From an uncultured Pelagibacteraceae bacterium (GTDB taxonomy: Bacteria; Pseudomonadota; Alphaproteobacteria; Pelagibacterales; Pelagibacteraceae), in the NCBI GenBank assembly GCA_902558705.1, contig CACEEW010000001.1:105892-169891 (forward strand): a stretch of 64,000 nt of DNA. Direction: 5' to 3'. The notes beneath the pieces were generated by a model. That model was not told the DNA's origin and did not search any database. It worked only from the letters and a program-made list of their open reading frames with translations. Both the position numbers and the translations under genes were made by a program. Position 1 is the first letter of the stretch; the number at the start of each line of letters is the position of its first letter. Below are positions 53,160 through 62,740 of this stretch, piece after piece.

Positions 53160-56155
53160 TGGATCAAAACTTTAGATTATCAGATGGTGGTTTAATAAAT
53201 AGAGATAAGAAGCTATCATTTAAGTTTAATAATAAAACTTATTATGGTTATGAGGGAGATACTCTAGCCTCAGCTTTAATAGCTAATGGTGTTCATTTAA
53301 TTGGTAGAAGCTTTAAATACCACAGACCAAGAGGTTTTTTTGGTGCTGGAGTCGATGAGCCATATGCAATGGTGCAGCTATATAGAAATGGTGAAACTGA
53401 ACCAAACATAAAAGCCACAGAACAAGAGCTTTTTGAGGGTTTAGAAGCAACAAGTGTAAATTGTTGGCCAAGTGTTAACTTTGATATCGGAGCAATAAAC
53501 AACTTTTTAAAAATATTTCTTCCTGCTGGATTTTATTACAAAACATTTATGTGGCCAAAAAGTTTTTGGTATAAAGTTTATGAACCTTTTATTAGGAAAG
53601 CAGCAGGTCTTGGTGTTGCATCAATCAAACATGACAAAGAAAGATACGAACATAAATATGAATATTGTGACTTATTAATTGCTGGTTCAGGACCATCAGG
53701 TTTAGCAAGTGCATATGCTGCAGCAAAAAATGGGGCACGAGTAATTTTAGCTGAAGATAAAGCTAGATTTGGTGGAACACTTCTTACAAGCGAAGTAAAT
53801 ATTGGAAATAAATCAGGTAAAGAGTGGGCCGAAGGAATAATTGCTGAACTTAAAGAAATGCCTAACGTAACAGTTAAAAATAGATCTCAGGTTTTTGGCT
53901 ATTATGATCATAACATGTTGGTGATGTCTGAAAGAATTAGCGATCATCTTTCAAAGACAAAAAAATTCCATCCAAAACAAAGACTTTGGTATATAAGAGC
54001 AAAAGAAGTTCTGATTTCTTCAGGATCAATTGAAAGACCAATAGTGTTTGGTAACAATGATACTCCAGGAGTAATGCTTTCATCGGCAGCAAAAGAATAC
54101 CTAAAAGTTTATGGAGTATTAGTTGGAAGAAACCCTTTAATTTTTACTAACAACGATAGTGGATATGAAACAGCAATTGAATTTAAGAAAAATGGTGTTG
54201 ATCCAACTATCTTAGATACAAGAAAAGATCCTCAATCTGAAATAATCAACGAAGCAAAGAATTTAGGAATAAATATTAAGTTTTCATATGTAGTAGTAGC
54301 TGCTCAAGGTTATAAAAAAGTAAAATCAGCTGATATTGCAAAAATTTCAGATGATAAAGAGCAACTTGGATCAGTAGAAAATATTAAGTGTGATTGCATT
54401 TGTGTTTCTGGTTTTTGGACACCAACAATTCACTTAGCTTCACAATCTGGAAATAAAACAAAATTCAACGAAGAAATTGATGCATTTGTTCCAGGAACAT
54501 CGAAACAAAATGAAACCACATTAGGTGCAGCGAATGGATCTTATACTTTAGAAGAGACTTTAAAAAACTCTTTTGAAACAGCTTATGATCTATCAAAAAA
54601 AATCACCAACAATGATAATAAAATTTCCTTACCAAATGTTGTTGAAAAAAAATCAACAACACACGATAAATTTTGGTGTGTGCCATTACCCAAAGGAAAG
54701 AATTATAAAAGATTTTTAGATTTTCAAAATGATGTTGCAGTTTCTGATATAGAAATTGCATTAAAGGAGGGTTATCGATCAATAGAGCATGTAAAAAGAT
54801 ACACTACTCTTGGAATGGCTACTGATCAAGGTAAAACTAGTAATTTAAATGGTTTGCAATTAGTATCGAATATTGAAAATAAAGTAGTACCAAATGTTGG
54901 TCACACAACTTTTAGACCTCCTTATACGCCAGTTTCAATAGGTGCAATTGTTGGAAGAGAAGTAGGAAAGCATTCAAAACCTACAAGAAAATCTCCAATG
55001 CATAAATGGCACGAACAAAATAATGCGATATTTGTTGATGCGGGTGTGTGGTTAAGACCAAGATATTATAAACAAGGAAATGAAAATTTATTTGAAGCAT
55101 CTAAAAGAGAAGCAAAAAATGTGAGAACAAATGTAGGTGTATGTGATGTAACTACGTTAGGTAAAATAGATATTAAAGGACCAGATGCAGCAGAACTACT
55201 TAATAGAGTTTACACAAATGCTTGGCTAAAGTTACCAGTAGGTAAAGCAAGATATGGGGTCATGTTAAGAGAAGATGGAATTGTTATGGATGATGGAACA
55301 ACTACAAGAATTTCAGAAAATCATTATCATATGACAACTACTACTGCACAAGCTGCAAATGTTCTTTCACATTTAGAATATTATTTGCAATTAGTTTGGC
55401 CAGAGTTAAATGTAAATGTAGTTTCAACCACAGAACAATGGGCAGGTGCAGCAGTTGCAGGACCTAAATCTAGAGATTTATTACAAAAATTATTCCCAAA
55501 ATCTGATGTTTCAAACGAAGGGTTACCTTTTATGGGCTTTATTGAAGGAGACTTGTTTGGTGTAAAAGCTAGAATTTTTAGAATTTCTTTCTCAGGTGAG
55601 CTCGCATATGAAGTAAATGTTGAGTCTGATAATGGACACTTTATGTGGGAAAAAATTATGGAAGTTGGACAAGAATTTAAAATCCAGCCATATGGAACTG
55701 AGGCATTATCAACTCTTAGAATTGAAATGGGTCATGTTGCAGGATCTGAGTTAGATGGAAGAACAATTCCTTATGATAATTCTCTTGAAGGCTTATTAAG
55801 TAAAAAGAAAGACTTTATTGGCAAAAGATCTTTAACTAGAAAAGCATTTATAGCTGAAGATAGACAAAAAATTGTTGGGGTAGTTCCTTTAGATAAAAAA
55901 ACAAGTATTCCAGAAGGGTCACATTTAGTTAAAGACTCGAATGCACCATTGCCAAATCCAAAATTAGGTTACATCTCGGCTTCATGTTGGAGTGTTGAAC
56001 ACAATAATCCATTTTCTCTAGCAATACTAAAGAATGGGAAAAATATGATCGGTGAAAAATTATTTGTAATGTCGCCTCTTAAAAATAAAGTAATTCCAGT
56101 TGAGATTGTTTCTTCTCACTATGTTGATCCAAAAGGTGAAAGGGTTAGATCATGA
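53159..56155 (+). CDS. soxA: Heterotetrameric sarcosine oxidase / N-methylglutamate dehydrogenase, alpha-type subunit
   Basis: A 998-residue multidomain subunit. An N-terminal 2Fe-2S-ferredoxin-like domain (about 20-95, with [15 protein letters not shown]) is followed by the NAD-binding domain ([21 protein letters not shown] near 175) and, after about residue 610, a GcvT-like folate domain ([38 protein letters not shown]). It transfers the C1 unit released from the substrate to tetrahydrofolate. The length is normal. It overlaps the gamma gene by 4 nt. Confidence 0.92.
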   Translation: MDQNFRLSDGGLINRDKKLSFKFNNKTYYGYEGDTLASALIANGVHLIGRSFKYHRPRGFFGAGVDEPYAMVQLYRNGETEPNIKATEQELFEGLEATSVNCWPSVNFDIGAINNFLKIFLPAGFYYKTFMWPKSFWYKVYEPFIRKAAGLGVASIKHDKERYEHKYEYCDLLIAGSGPSGLASAYAAAKNGARVILAEDKARFGGTLLTSEVNIGNKSGKEWAEGIIAELKEMPNVTVKNRSQVFGYYDHNMLVMSERISDHLSKTKKFHPKQRLWYIRAKEVLISSGSIERPIVFGNNDTPGVMLSSAAKEYLKVYGVLVGRNPLIFTNNDSGYETAIEFKKNGVDPTILDTRKDPQSEIINEAKNLGINIKFSYVVVAAQGYKKVKSADIAKISDDKEQLGSVENIKCDCICVSGFWTPTIHLASQSGNKTKFNEEIDAFVPGTSKQNETTLGAANGSYTLEETLKNSFETAYDLSKKITNNDNKISLPNVVEKKSTTHDKFWCVPLPKGKNYKRFLDFQNDVAVSDIEIALKEGYRSIEHVKRYTTLGMATDQGKTSNLNGLQLVSNIENKVVPNVGHTTFRPPYTPVSIGAIVGREVGKHSKPTRKSPMHKWHEQNNAIFVDAGVWLRPRYYKQGNENLFEASKREAKNVRTNVGVCDVTTLGKIDIKGPDAAELLNRVYTNAWLKLPVGKARYGVMLREDGIVMDDGTTTRISENHYHMTTTTAQAANVLSHLEYYLQLVWPELNVNVVSTTEQWAGAAVAGPKSRDLLQKLFPKSDVSNEGLPFMGFIEGDLFGVKARIFRISFSGELAYEVNVESDNGHFMWEKIMEVGQEFKIQPYGTEALSTLRIEMGHVAGSELDGRTIPYDNSLEGLLSKKKDFIGKRSLTRKAFIAEDRQKIVGVVPLDKKTSIPEGSHLVKDSNAPLPNPKLGYISASCWSVEHNNPFSLAILKNGKNMIGEKLFVMSPLKNKVIPVEIVSSHYVDPKGERVRS

Positions 56156-56739
56156 GCTTAATATCATCCTTAGCAAACGTTCATTCAAAAGGTCAATTTG
56201 GTGATCATGAAGGCAAAAATGATAACAATCTTTTAAAAATTTCTGAATTAAAAAACTTACTGATAGTTCAAATAGCTCAGTATAAAAATTCTACAGTTTC
56301 ATTTGAAACTATTGACATTGATGGTTTAAGATTAAAAGATAAGCCATTAAGTGTATCAAATAATAATGACACTAGAATTTTATGGAACAGTCCAAAAAAT
56401 TGGCTTTTGGTTTCAACAAAAAAAGATTTACTTAAAAATATTTCACAAAATTTTAAAGAAACAGATTTTGCTGTAACTGACTTATCTCATTCAAGATCTA
56501 TAATTCAAATAGAAGGACAAGACTCAAAAGAAATTTTGAAGAAAGGGTGTCCTTTTGATTTTAATAATCTAGAAAAAAATAATTCTATTAATTCTATATA
56601 TAATGGAATTGCAATTACTATTGATATGTTAGAGGACAATCCAACTAAAGTAAGATTATTTGCTCTCAGAAGTTTTGGAGAATCTCTGTACCACTCAATA
56701 ACAGATGCATCTTTAGAGTTTGGATATAAATCTATTTAA
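56152..56739 (+). CDS. soxG: Heterotetrameric sarcosine oxidase / N-methylglutamate dehydrogenase, gamma-type subunit
   Basis: A 195-residue subunit with the truncated GcvT-like fold of the gamma chain; [28 protein letters not shown] is the recognisable segment. No catalytic role is known. It overlaps the alpha subunit by 4 nt, closing the four-gene operon, and ends 5 nt before the convergent EamA gene. Sequence identity to the family looks lower than in the other subunits, as is usual for gamma. Confidence 0.85.
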   Translation: MSLISSLANVHSKGQFGDHEGKNDNNLLKISELKNLLIVQIAQYKNSTVSFETIDIDGLRLKDKPLSVSNNNDTRILWNSPKNWLLVSTKKDLLKNISQNFKETDFAVTDLSHSRSIIQIEGQDSKEILKKGCPFDFNNLEKNNSINSIYNGIAITIDMLEDNPTKVRLFALRSFGESLYHSITDASLEFGYKSI

Positions 56740-56744
56740 ACATC

Positions 56745-57593
56745 TCAATCTCTTGTAGCAATATAAACACCTATCGTAGTTATTAAAAATCCTACTAAAT
56801 CTAAATAAGTTAAATTCTCATTTAAAAATAACCAAGCCATAAAAGCTGATGTAGCTGGTATTAAAAAAAATATTGAAACAGTTTTACTTGCTGAATTATT
56901 TTTAATTAAATACATCAATATTGTAAAAGCTCCAAATGATACTAAAAAAATTTGATGACTCATTGCCAAAATGAATTTTTTAGTAAAATCAATATATGGT
57001 TCTGCAAAAAATATTATTATTAACACATGAAAAAAACATCCACCAACTGCTTGATAAAAATTACTTACTGATAAAGGTAAGTTATTACTTAATTTTTTTT
57101 GCCAAATAGTTGATGAAGTAATTGCAATTAAAGCTACTATTGTTGCAATCAAACCTATTAATGGTATTTTCGAACCAACATCTAAACCTAAAACCAATAC
57201 TGCACCCACAAACCCAAGAAAAACTCCAACCCATTGTTTCATAGTCACTTTTTCACCCAGTATGGGTCCACTTAGTGTATTGGTCAAAACAGGCTGAAGA
57301 GTAACTATTAAAGCTGCAATTCCAGTAGGCATACCAATTGAAATTGAGTAAAACACACCACCCAAATACAATCCATGAAAAAGAACCCCACTCAAAACAG
57401 ATTCAATTAAATTTTTTCTTTTAATAATTATTGAATGTTTTGAATAAATGGAAAAAAGGTAAAACCCAATTGCTACAAAAAAAAATCTAAATGCTAAAGC
57501 TGAAAAGGGATCACTGTTATCTATAATTGGTTTGGTGGTAATAAAGGCTGAAGACCATAACAATATAAATATTAGTGGAAATATTCTGACCAT
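56745..57593 (-). CDS. EamA-family (DMT) transporter
   Basis: A 282-residue inner-membrane protein with about ten helices and two EamA repeats; the first repeat begins FPLIFILLWSSAFITTKPII and the segments IAALIVTLQPVLTNTLSGPILGEK and FFLIPATSAFMAWLFLNE are family-typical. It probably exports amino acids or metabolites; the substrate is unknown. It is convergent with the oxidase operon (5-bp gap). Confidence 0.88.
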   Translation of the reverse strand: MVRIFPLIFILLWSSAFITTKPIIDNSDPFSALAFRFFFVAIGFYLFSIYSKHSIIIKRKNLIESVLSGVLFHGLYLGGVFYSISIGMPTGIAALIVTLQPVLTNTLSGPILGEKVTMKQWVGVFLGFVGAVLVLGLDVGSKIPLIGLIATIVALIAITSSTIWQKKLSNNLPLSVSNFYQAVGGCFFHVLIIIFFAEPYIDFTKKFILAMSHQIFLVSFGAFTILMYLIKNNSASKTVSIFFLIPATSAFMAWLFLNENLTYLDLVGFLITTIGVYIATRD

Positions 57594-57719
57594 TTCAGGT
57601 CTTATAAGGCATTTATACTTACATTAGATTATTAAATTTAGTTTAATTTATACATGAAAATAGGCTCTTTTAATTCTATCTTGAGTTGTACTACCAAATG
57701 TATAAGAATCATCTTAAGT

Positions 57720-58043
57720 ATGATTAATAAAAAATTAATTTTAGGATTATTTTTATTTAGTATGCTTGGGGCTTGTGGAGCGCCAACAGCCATGCTGGGA
57801 CCAGCATATACTTTTAATACAACCGGTAATATTGCGCAGGCAGGACTTTCTTATGGGTCTGATTATCTTATAACTAGCTATACAGGAAAAACTACAATAG
57901 AAAATATAGAGGATATAGCATCTAAAAATCTACCAGTTAAAAAAAATATTCAAAAACAAACTTTACAAAGTGAAGATTTTTATCAATTGGTTAAGAGCAA
58001 GATTGAAATGACAAAAGGTAAAATTAAATTGTCTAATCAATAA
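57720..58043 (+). CDS. Small predicted lipoprotein
   Basis: A 107-residue protein. I start it at the ATG at 57720 (MINKKLILGLFLFSMLGACG) because the upstream 22 codons in the track precede the signal peptide. LGAC followed by Gly is a good lipobox. The mature part has AYTFNTTGNIAQAGLSYGSDY, then a Lys-rich tail. I do not recognise the family. It ends over the stop of the convergent unknown gene (11-nt overlap). Confidence 0.65.
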   Translation: MINKKLILGLFLFSMLGACGAPTAMLGPAYTFNTTGNIAQAGLSYGSDYLITSYTGKTTIENIEDIASKNLPVKKNIQKQTLQSEDFYQLVKSKIEMTKGKIKLSNQ

Positions 58044-58470
58044 TATTTAGAATAATTAAATGCTTTTGTTTAGTTTCTTTACACCATAATTCATAACTTT
58101 CACACATTCTCCACAAATGATCAAAAGCTCTTTGAGACAATTCTAAAGGGAAATGACTTTTTGCATAATACAACTCAGGAAATTGAATAAGTTGTTTAAT
58201 CATCATATCTTTTTGAACATGAAGTAACTTTATTGTTTCATCTGGTATTTTCTTTTTAGTTTTAAGATCAATTAAATTATTCTTTTTCAAATTTTCAATC
58301 CATTTGTCATGAAATTCACCGCTACTTATTTCTTTATATTCTTTTGTTCCAATGAATGACTCTAAAGCATTAATATTTGAAAAATCAGGATTTTTTTTTT
58401 TAATTTGACAAATTTTCAAATATATTAATTCTGCGACGTACAGCACGTAAGGTTTTTCTTTAGATATCAT
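58033..58470 (-). CDS. Unknown protein following the racemase gene
   Basis: A 145-residue helical protein that I do not recognise. Visible features are a Lys-rich middle and the stretch LELSQRAFDHLWRMCESYELWC near the C-terminus; no signal peptide or membrane helix. Its start shares a base with the racemase stop (TAATG), so it is translationally coupled to it. Confidence 0.6.
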   Translation of the reverse strand: MISKEKPYVLYVAELIYLKICQIKKKNPDFSNINALESFIGTKEYKEISSGEFHDKWIENLKKNNLIDLKTKKKIPDETIKLLHVQKDMMIKQLIQFPELYYAKSHFPLELSQRAFDHLWRMCESYELWCKETKQKHLIILNIID

Positions 58471-59219
58471 TATCTATTTTTATATTTTTTCATAGCTGAA
58501 TTAGCTAAGATCAAATTAGGATCTAAAAATATTTTTGAAGATTTAATTGTTTTGAATGATTTAAATGCAAAAATAGCTATTGGTAATTCAGTACAACCAA
58601 GAATTATTTTTTTACATTTTTTTTTTATTAAATAATTAATTGCAGGTTTTATAATCTTACTAGCTTCTTTTACTTTTCCCATTTTTACAAATTTAATAGC
58701 CTTATTTACAGAATTATTTTGATTTTTTTTATCTGGAAAAACTAAATTATAGTTGTTATCAAAAAATTTATTATAAACACCTGTCTTTAAAGTCCCTTCA
58801 GTGGCAAGTAACCCAATACTTGAATTTTTTTTACATGTTTTTTTTGTAAAATTAAAAACCTCTTTTGGCATGTTAATTATAGGTAAATTAATTTTTTTCT
58901 GTAAATCTTCATACCAATAATGGGCTGTATTACATGGTATAACTATAAATTTACATTTACTTTTTTTAAGAACCTGACATCCTTTAATTAAACTTTTTAA
59001 AACTAATAAATATTTTTTTTGACTTTTTTTGTTATTTTTTTTATTTGATAAATTTCCAGTTTGAACACCTATTGACTCGGGTCTTCCTGGAATATTAGAT
59101 TTATTATAGAGTATGAATAGGGGGTAATCTTGATCAAATTTCCCTCTATACAGGATTGCTAACTTATTACAAAAATCAAGACCTGCTTGAGTTCCCATTC
59201 CACCTAAAATACCAATCAT
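58470..59219 (-). CDS. Aspartate/glutamate racemase-family protein
   Basis: A 249-residue racemase of the Asp/Glu/hydantoin family, more like the YgeA/aspartate racemase branch than MurI. The N-terminus GILGGMGTQAGLDFCNKL is typical, and the two active-site Cys are in VIPCNTAHYWY and ILGCTELPIA. ATEGTLKTGVYNKFF is a further family segment. It probably interconverts L- and D-Asp or another amino acid. Coupled by a 1-nt overlap to the unknown gene downstream. Confidence 0.85.
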   Translation of the reverse strand: MIGILGGMGTQAGLDFCNKLAILYRGKFDQDYPLFILYNKSNIPGRPESIGVQTGNLSNKKNNKKSQKKYLLVLKSLIKGCQVLKKSKCKFIVIPCNTAHYWYEDLQKKINLPIINMPKEVFNFTKKTCKKNSSIGLLATEGTLKTGVYNKFFDNNYNLVFPDKKNQNNSVNKAIKFVKMGKVKEASKIIKPAINYLIKKKCKKIILGCTELPIAIFAFKSFKTIKSSKIFLDPNLILANSAMKKYKNR

Positions 59220-59257
59220 ATATAAATTATATCTTTTTCTTTATTGTAGAATAGTTC

Positions 59258-59315
59258 ATTGGCTATAAAAATAAATCAATTCTCAAATTAAGAACTGAAA
59301 ATGATTATAGCCAAT
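59258..59315. repeat. Long inverted repeat downstream of cspA
   Basis: ATTGGCTATAA at 59258 pairs perfectly with TTATAGCCAAT ending at 59315, with a smaller TTCT/AGAA pair inside. It starts 18 nt after the cspA stop (minus strand). There is no T tract, so it is not a standard terminator; it may stabilise or process the 3' end of the cspA mRNA. Confidence 0.55.
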
Positions 59316-59332
59316 AAATGATAGTGTGAAAA

Positions 59333-59539
59333 TTATGCAGTTTTTAAGTTAACTGCTGAAGGACCTTTAGGACCATCTTCAACATCGAAAGTCAAAGCTT
59401 GACCCTCATCTAAACCGTTCATACCAGCATCTCTTACTGCTGAAACATGTACAAACACATCTTTTTCTTTATCTTCTCTTTCAATAAAACCAAAACCTTT
59501 GGTTGGATTGAACCACTTTACTTTACCTTGTAGACTCAT
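59333..59539 (-). CDS. cspA: Cold-shock protein, CspA family
   Basis: A 68-residue single cold-shock domain that binds single-stranded RNA and DNA. The RNP1 motif KGFGFIERE and RNP2 DVFVHVSAV are clear. The 116-bp upstream region has a TTGACA box (59620-59625, minus strand) but no convincing -10, so a leader of roughly 55-60 nt is my guess. CspA mRNAs commonly carry a long leader that controls translation at low temperature; I cannot tell here. A long inverted repeat lies just downstream. Confidence 0.95.
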   Translation of the reverse strand: MSLQGKVKWFNPTKGFGFIEREDKEKDVFVHVSAVRDAGMNGLDEGQALTFDVEDGPKGPSAVNLKTA

Positions 59540-59656
59540 ATTTATCTTCTTACTTTTTGTTATATTAATTTATTACTTATAATTAAGTAATTCCGCTTTC
59601 TTTAGAATTTGGAGGGTTTTGTCAACTAAATAGATGTTTTTGGGACCTTTTTTATA

Positions 59657-60124
59657 CTAATCGTTGTTTATCTGTTTACTCAAATAGATGGAATTTATAT
59701 CATCTTTATAATGTGCGAAGGGCTCACAAGGAGCAAAATCACATTTTTTAAATAATTTCCGTGCTGGTTCAAAAAATTTACCTGCACCCGTTTCTATACT
59801 TAATCTTTTTATCTTTAATTTCTTGGCTTCAAAAATTAAATGGTGAATTACTTGTATACCATTACCTTTGTTTCTATAATTGTCATGAATTCGAATTGAT
59901 TTAAATTCTCCATGTTCTTTTGTAAGAAATTTCAAAGCACCACAGCCGAATAACTTTTCCTCTTGCCATAAACTCCAAAACTTTATTGATGGAGTTTTAA
60001 GACCAGGTATGTCAAGAACATGTGCACTTCCTTCAGGGGACGCAGCTTTTAACTCTCTAAAATGTTTTATCAAAAGCTGATTAACTTCAGGGTGATCAAA
60101 ATTTCCTTCTATTGATTTAAGCAT
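59657..60124 (-). CDS. GNAT-family N-acetyltransferase
   Basis: A 155-residue acetyltransferase. The acetyl-CoA-binding segment is IRIHDNYRNKGNGIQVIHHLI (motif A), followed by LKIKRLSIETGAGKFFEPARKLFKKCDF. The substrate is unknown; ribosomal-protein or small-amine acetylation are possible. Its start abuts the purK stop, so it is the third gene of the purE-purK unit, although it has no obvious purine role. Confidence 0.85.
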   Translation of the reverse strand: MLKSIEGNFDHPEVNQLLIKHFRELKAASPEGSAHVLDIPGLKTPSIKFWSLWQEEKLFGCGALKFLTKEHGEFKSIRIHDNYRNKGNGIQVIHHLIFEAKKLKIKRLSIETGAGKFFEPARKLFKKCDFAPCEPFAHYKDDINSIYLSKQINND

Positions 60125-61171
60125 TTATAGTAAAGTTGTTATATGACCCATTTTCCTTTTCTCTTTTACCTCTTTCTTTAGATAATCAAAAAAAAATTCA
60201 TTCTTACCTAATTCTAAATTTTTTCGATAAGGTTCAATTTGGTTACCAATTAAATTTACCATTTTAGCATTAGATAATTTTTTTAACGGAACTTTTTTAA
60301 GGGAACATACGGCCCTTACATGATTTTCAAATTGGCTTACATTATAAGCATTAATAGTTAAATGACCAGAATTATGAACTCTTGGAGCAATTTCATTTAC
60401 ATAAAGATTTTCATTTCTGTCGATAAAAAATTCTACACATAGTGTACCAATGTATTTAAGTTCCTCTGCAATCATAATAGACCAATCTTTTGACTGATCT
60501 AAAATTTTTTTACTAATTTCAGCAGGTATTACTGAATATTTTAAAATTTGATCTTGATGAGTATTTTCTATTGGATCATAAATCTCAAAATTATTATTAC
60601 CATATCTTGTCACTATAACTGAAATTTCTTTTTTAAGTTTCACTAACTTTTCTAGTATATAACCCTTAGAAAAATCTATGTTTAAAGAGTTTATATCCTC
60701 AATTGTTTTAATTGGATACTGACCTTTTCCATCATAACCCATTGTAGTAGTTTTCAAAATTCCTGGTAAAAAATCTGCTAATGGTTCAATATCAGACTTT
60801 TTTTCTATAGATACATATTTTGTTGTTCTTATATTTAGTTTATTTACAAAATCTTTTTCAGCAATTCTATGTTGTATAAGTCTATTAACTGATGGTTTTG
60901 GTAAAACAGGTTTTAATTTATTCATTTCATTAAGAGTTTCATAAGGAATATTTTCAAATTCATAACTTACAACATCAACTATACCAATAAATTCTGATAT
61001 TTTTTGTTTATCATCGTATCCTCCAAAAATAAATTTATCACAAAAATTTTGTGCTGGAGCATCTTTATCATCTGAATAAACGACTGTTTTAATATCTAAT
61101 TTTTTTGCTGCTGATGACATCATGCTACCTAATTGACCTCCACCAATGATTCCAAGATTTTTTACTGTCAT
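60125..61171 (-). CDS. purK: N5-carboxyaminoimidazole ribonucleotide synthase
   Basis: A 348-residue ATP-grasp enzyme that makes N5-CAIR from AIR, ATP and bicarbonate in purine synthesis. The N-terminus LGIIGGGQLGSMMSSAAKKLD, FENIPYETL, LKTTTMGYDGKGQ and the late EIAPRVHNSGHLTI are PurK hallmarks. It lies 7 nt after purE and 0 nt before the GNAT gene. Confidence 0.95.
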   Translation of the reverse strand: MTVKNLGIIGGGQLGSMMSSAAKKLDIKTVVYSDDKDAPAQNFCDKFIFGGYDDKQKISEFIGIVDVVSYEFENIPYETLNEMNKLKPVLPKPSVNRLIQHRIAEKDFVNKLNIRTTKYVSIEKKSDIEPLADFLPGILKTTTMGYDGKGQYPIKTIEDINSLNIDFSKGYILEKLVKLKKEISVIVTRYGNNNFEIYDPIENTHQDQILKYSVIPAEISKKILDQSKDWSIMIAEELKYIGTLCVEFFIDRNENLYVNEIAPRVHNSGHLTINAYNVSQFENHVRAVCSLKKVPLKKLSNAKMVNLIGNQIEPYRKNLELGKNEFFFDYLKKEVKEKRKMGHITTLL

Positions 61172-61178
61172 TCTTTTA

Positions 61179-61670
61179 TTATTTTGGATTTTTCTTTACT
61201 GACTTAGTTTGAGATAATCGCCAATTTTTTAATTTTTTCTTAATAACTGGATTACTATTTGCGAGAATTGAGGCAGCTAATAAAGCAGCATTAATTGCTC
61301 CATCTTCTCCTATTGCTAAAGTTCCCACAGGGATACCTTTTGGCATTTGGGCAATAGATAAGAGGCTATCTAGACCTTTGAGTTTTTTACTCTCAATTGG
61401 AACACCTAAAACAGGAATTGGGGTTAAAGCTGAAATCATTCCTGGAAGATGAGCAGATCCTCCTGCACCAGCAATTATTACACCAATATTATTTCTATCT
61501 GCAGAATTTGCATATTCAAACATTCTATTTGGGGTTCGGTGAGCTGATATTATTTTTGTTTCAAATTTAATACCTAAGTTTTTAAGGATTTTAACAGCCA
61601 ATTTCATAGTTTTGTAGTCAGATTGACTACCCATAACAATAGAGACTTTAAGTTTTTTAATATTTTTCAT
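61179..61670 (-). CDS. purE: 5-(carboxyamino)imidazole ribonucleotide mutase
   Basis: A 163-residue class I PurE, converting N5-CAIR to CAIR. VSIVMGSQSDYKTM, KIISAHRTPNRMFEYA and AGAGGSAHLPGM are the active-site segments. It is the first gene of the purE-purK-GNAT unit and diverges from the M19-like gene, with a 102-bp A/T-rich gap that shows no strong promoter to me. Confidence 0.96.
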   Translation of the reverse strand: MKNIKKLKVSIVMGSQSDYKTMKLAVKILKNLGIKFETKIISAHRTPNRMFEYANSADRNNIGVIIAGAGGSAHLPGMISALTPIPVLGVPIESKKLKGLDSLLSIAQMPKGIPVGTLAIGEDGAINAALLAASILANSNPVIKKKLKNWRLSQTKSVKKNPK

Positions 61671-61772
61671 GATATTGTAAGCATAATCTTTATTTCAAAA
61701 TTAAATAATAATTTCAATAAAATAAATAGTATTTAAAAAACATATTGGTATGCTTCATGATTATTTATCAAA

Positions 61773-62738
61773 ATGAAATTTAAAATAGATAATCTACAAT
61801 ACTGCAATTGGTCTAGAAAAATTTTTGAAATCAATAGAGAGGCTGGGCTTGATGCAGTGCATGTGACAATAGTATATCACGAGGATTTTGATGAACATTT
61901 GAATGAAATTCAAAAATGGAAAAAATTATTTGAGGAAAACTCAGACTTAATTTTTCTTGGAAACAATTTCAAGGATATTGAGAAGGCTAATAAAGAAAAG
62001 AAAACAGCAATTTTTTTTGGATTTCAAAATTGCTCACCTATAGAAGATGATATTAATTTAGTTGAAAAAGTTCATGAACTCGGATGTAGATTTATGCAAC
62101 TAACTTATAATAATCAATCCTTACTGGCTACTGGATGTTATGAAAAGATTGACAGTGGTGTAACAAACTTTGGCCGTGAAGTAATAAAAGAAATGAATAG
62201 AGTAGGTGTTGTCGTAGACATGTCTCATTCAGCAGAGAAAAGTACTTTTGATGCAATAGAAATAAGTGGAAAACCAATTGCTATAACCCACGCTAACCCA
62301 TCATTTTGGCACGCTGCTAAAAGAAATAAATCTTCAGAATTATTAAAAACTTTAAGTGATAGCGGTGGTATTCTAGGGCTGTCCCTTTATCCACATCATT
62401 TAAAAAATAATACAAATTGTACTTTGGAAAGTTTTTGTGAAATGATAGCCAGAACAGCTGAAATTATGAGTGTAAAAAACATTGGAATTGGTTCTGATCT
62501 TTGTTTAAATCAACCAGATGAAGTTGTTGAGTGGATGAGAAATGGAACTTGGTCTAAAAGTAAAAATTATGGGGAAGGATCAAAAAATAAACCAGGTTTT
62601 CCAATCCAACCAAAATGGTTTGAAGACGCAAGAGGTTTTAAAAATTTAGAAACAGGTTTAAAAAAAGTTGGGTTTTCAGAAACCGAGACTAATGGAATAC
62701 TTGGTAACAATTGGTATAATTTTTATAAGACTATTTAG
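61773..62738 (+). CDS. M19 renal-dipeptidase-like protein with degenerate metal site
   Basis: A 321-residue TIM-barrel protein of the membrane-dipeptidase (M19) family. The central and C-terminal parts are recognisable: LGCRFMQLTYNNQSLLATGC, TNFGREVIKEMNRVGVVVDMSHSAEKST and AITHANPSFWH, which supply the two conserved late His. However, the N-terminal HxD motif (normally DGHND-like) is not visible, and the bridging Glu position reads GFQNCSPIE with Gln. So the usual two-zinc site is incomplete. There is no signal peptide. It starts an apparent two-gene unit with the unknown protein 2 nt downstream. Confidence 0.75.
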   Translation: MKFKIDNLQYCNWSRKIFEINREAGLDAVHVTIVYHEDFDEHLNEIQKWKKLFEENSDLIFLGNNFKDIEKANKEKKTAIFFGFQNCSPIEDDINLVEKVHELGCRFMQLTYNNQSLLATGCYEKIDSGVTNFGREVIKEMNRVGVVVDMSHSAEKSTFDAIEISGKPIAITHANPSFWHAAKRNKSSELLKTLSDSGGILGLSLYPHHLKNNTNCTLESFCEMIARTAEIMSVKNIGIGSDLCLNQPDEVVEWMRNGTWSKSKNYGEGSKNKPGFPIQPKWFEDARGFKNLETGLKKVGFSETETNGILGNNWYNFYKTI

Positions 62739-62740
62739 AA

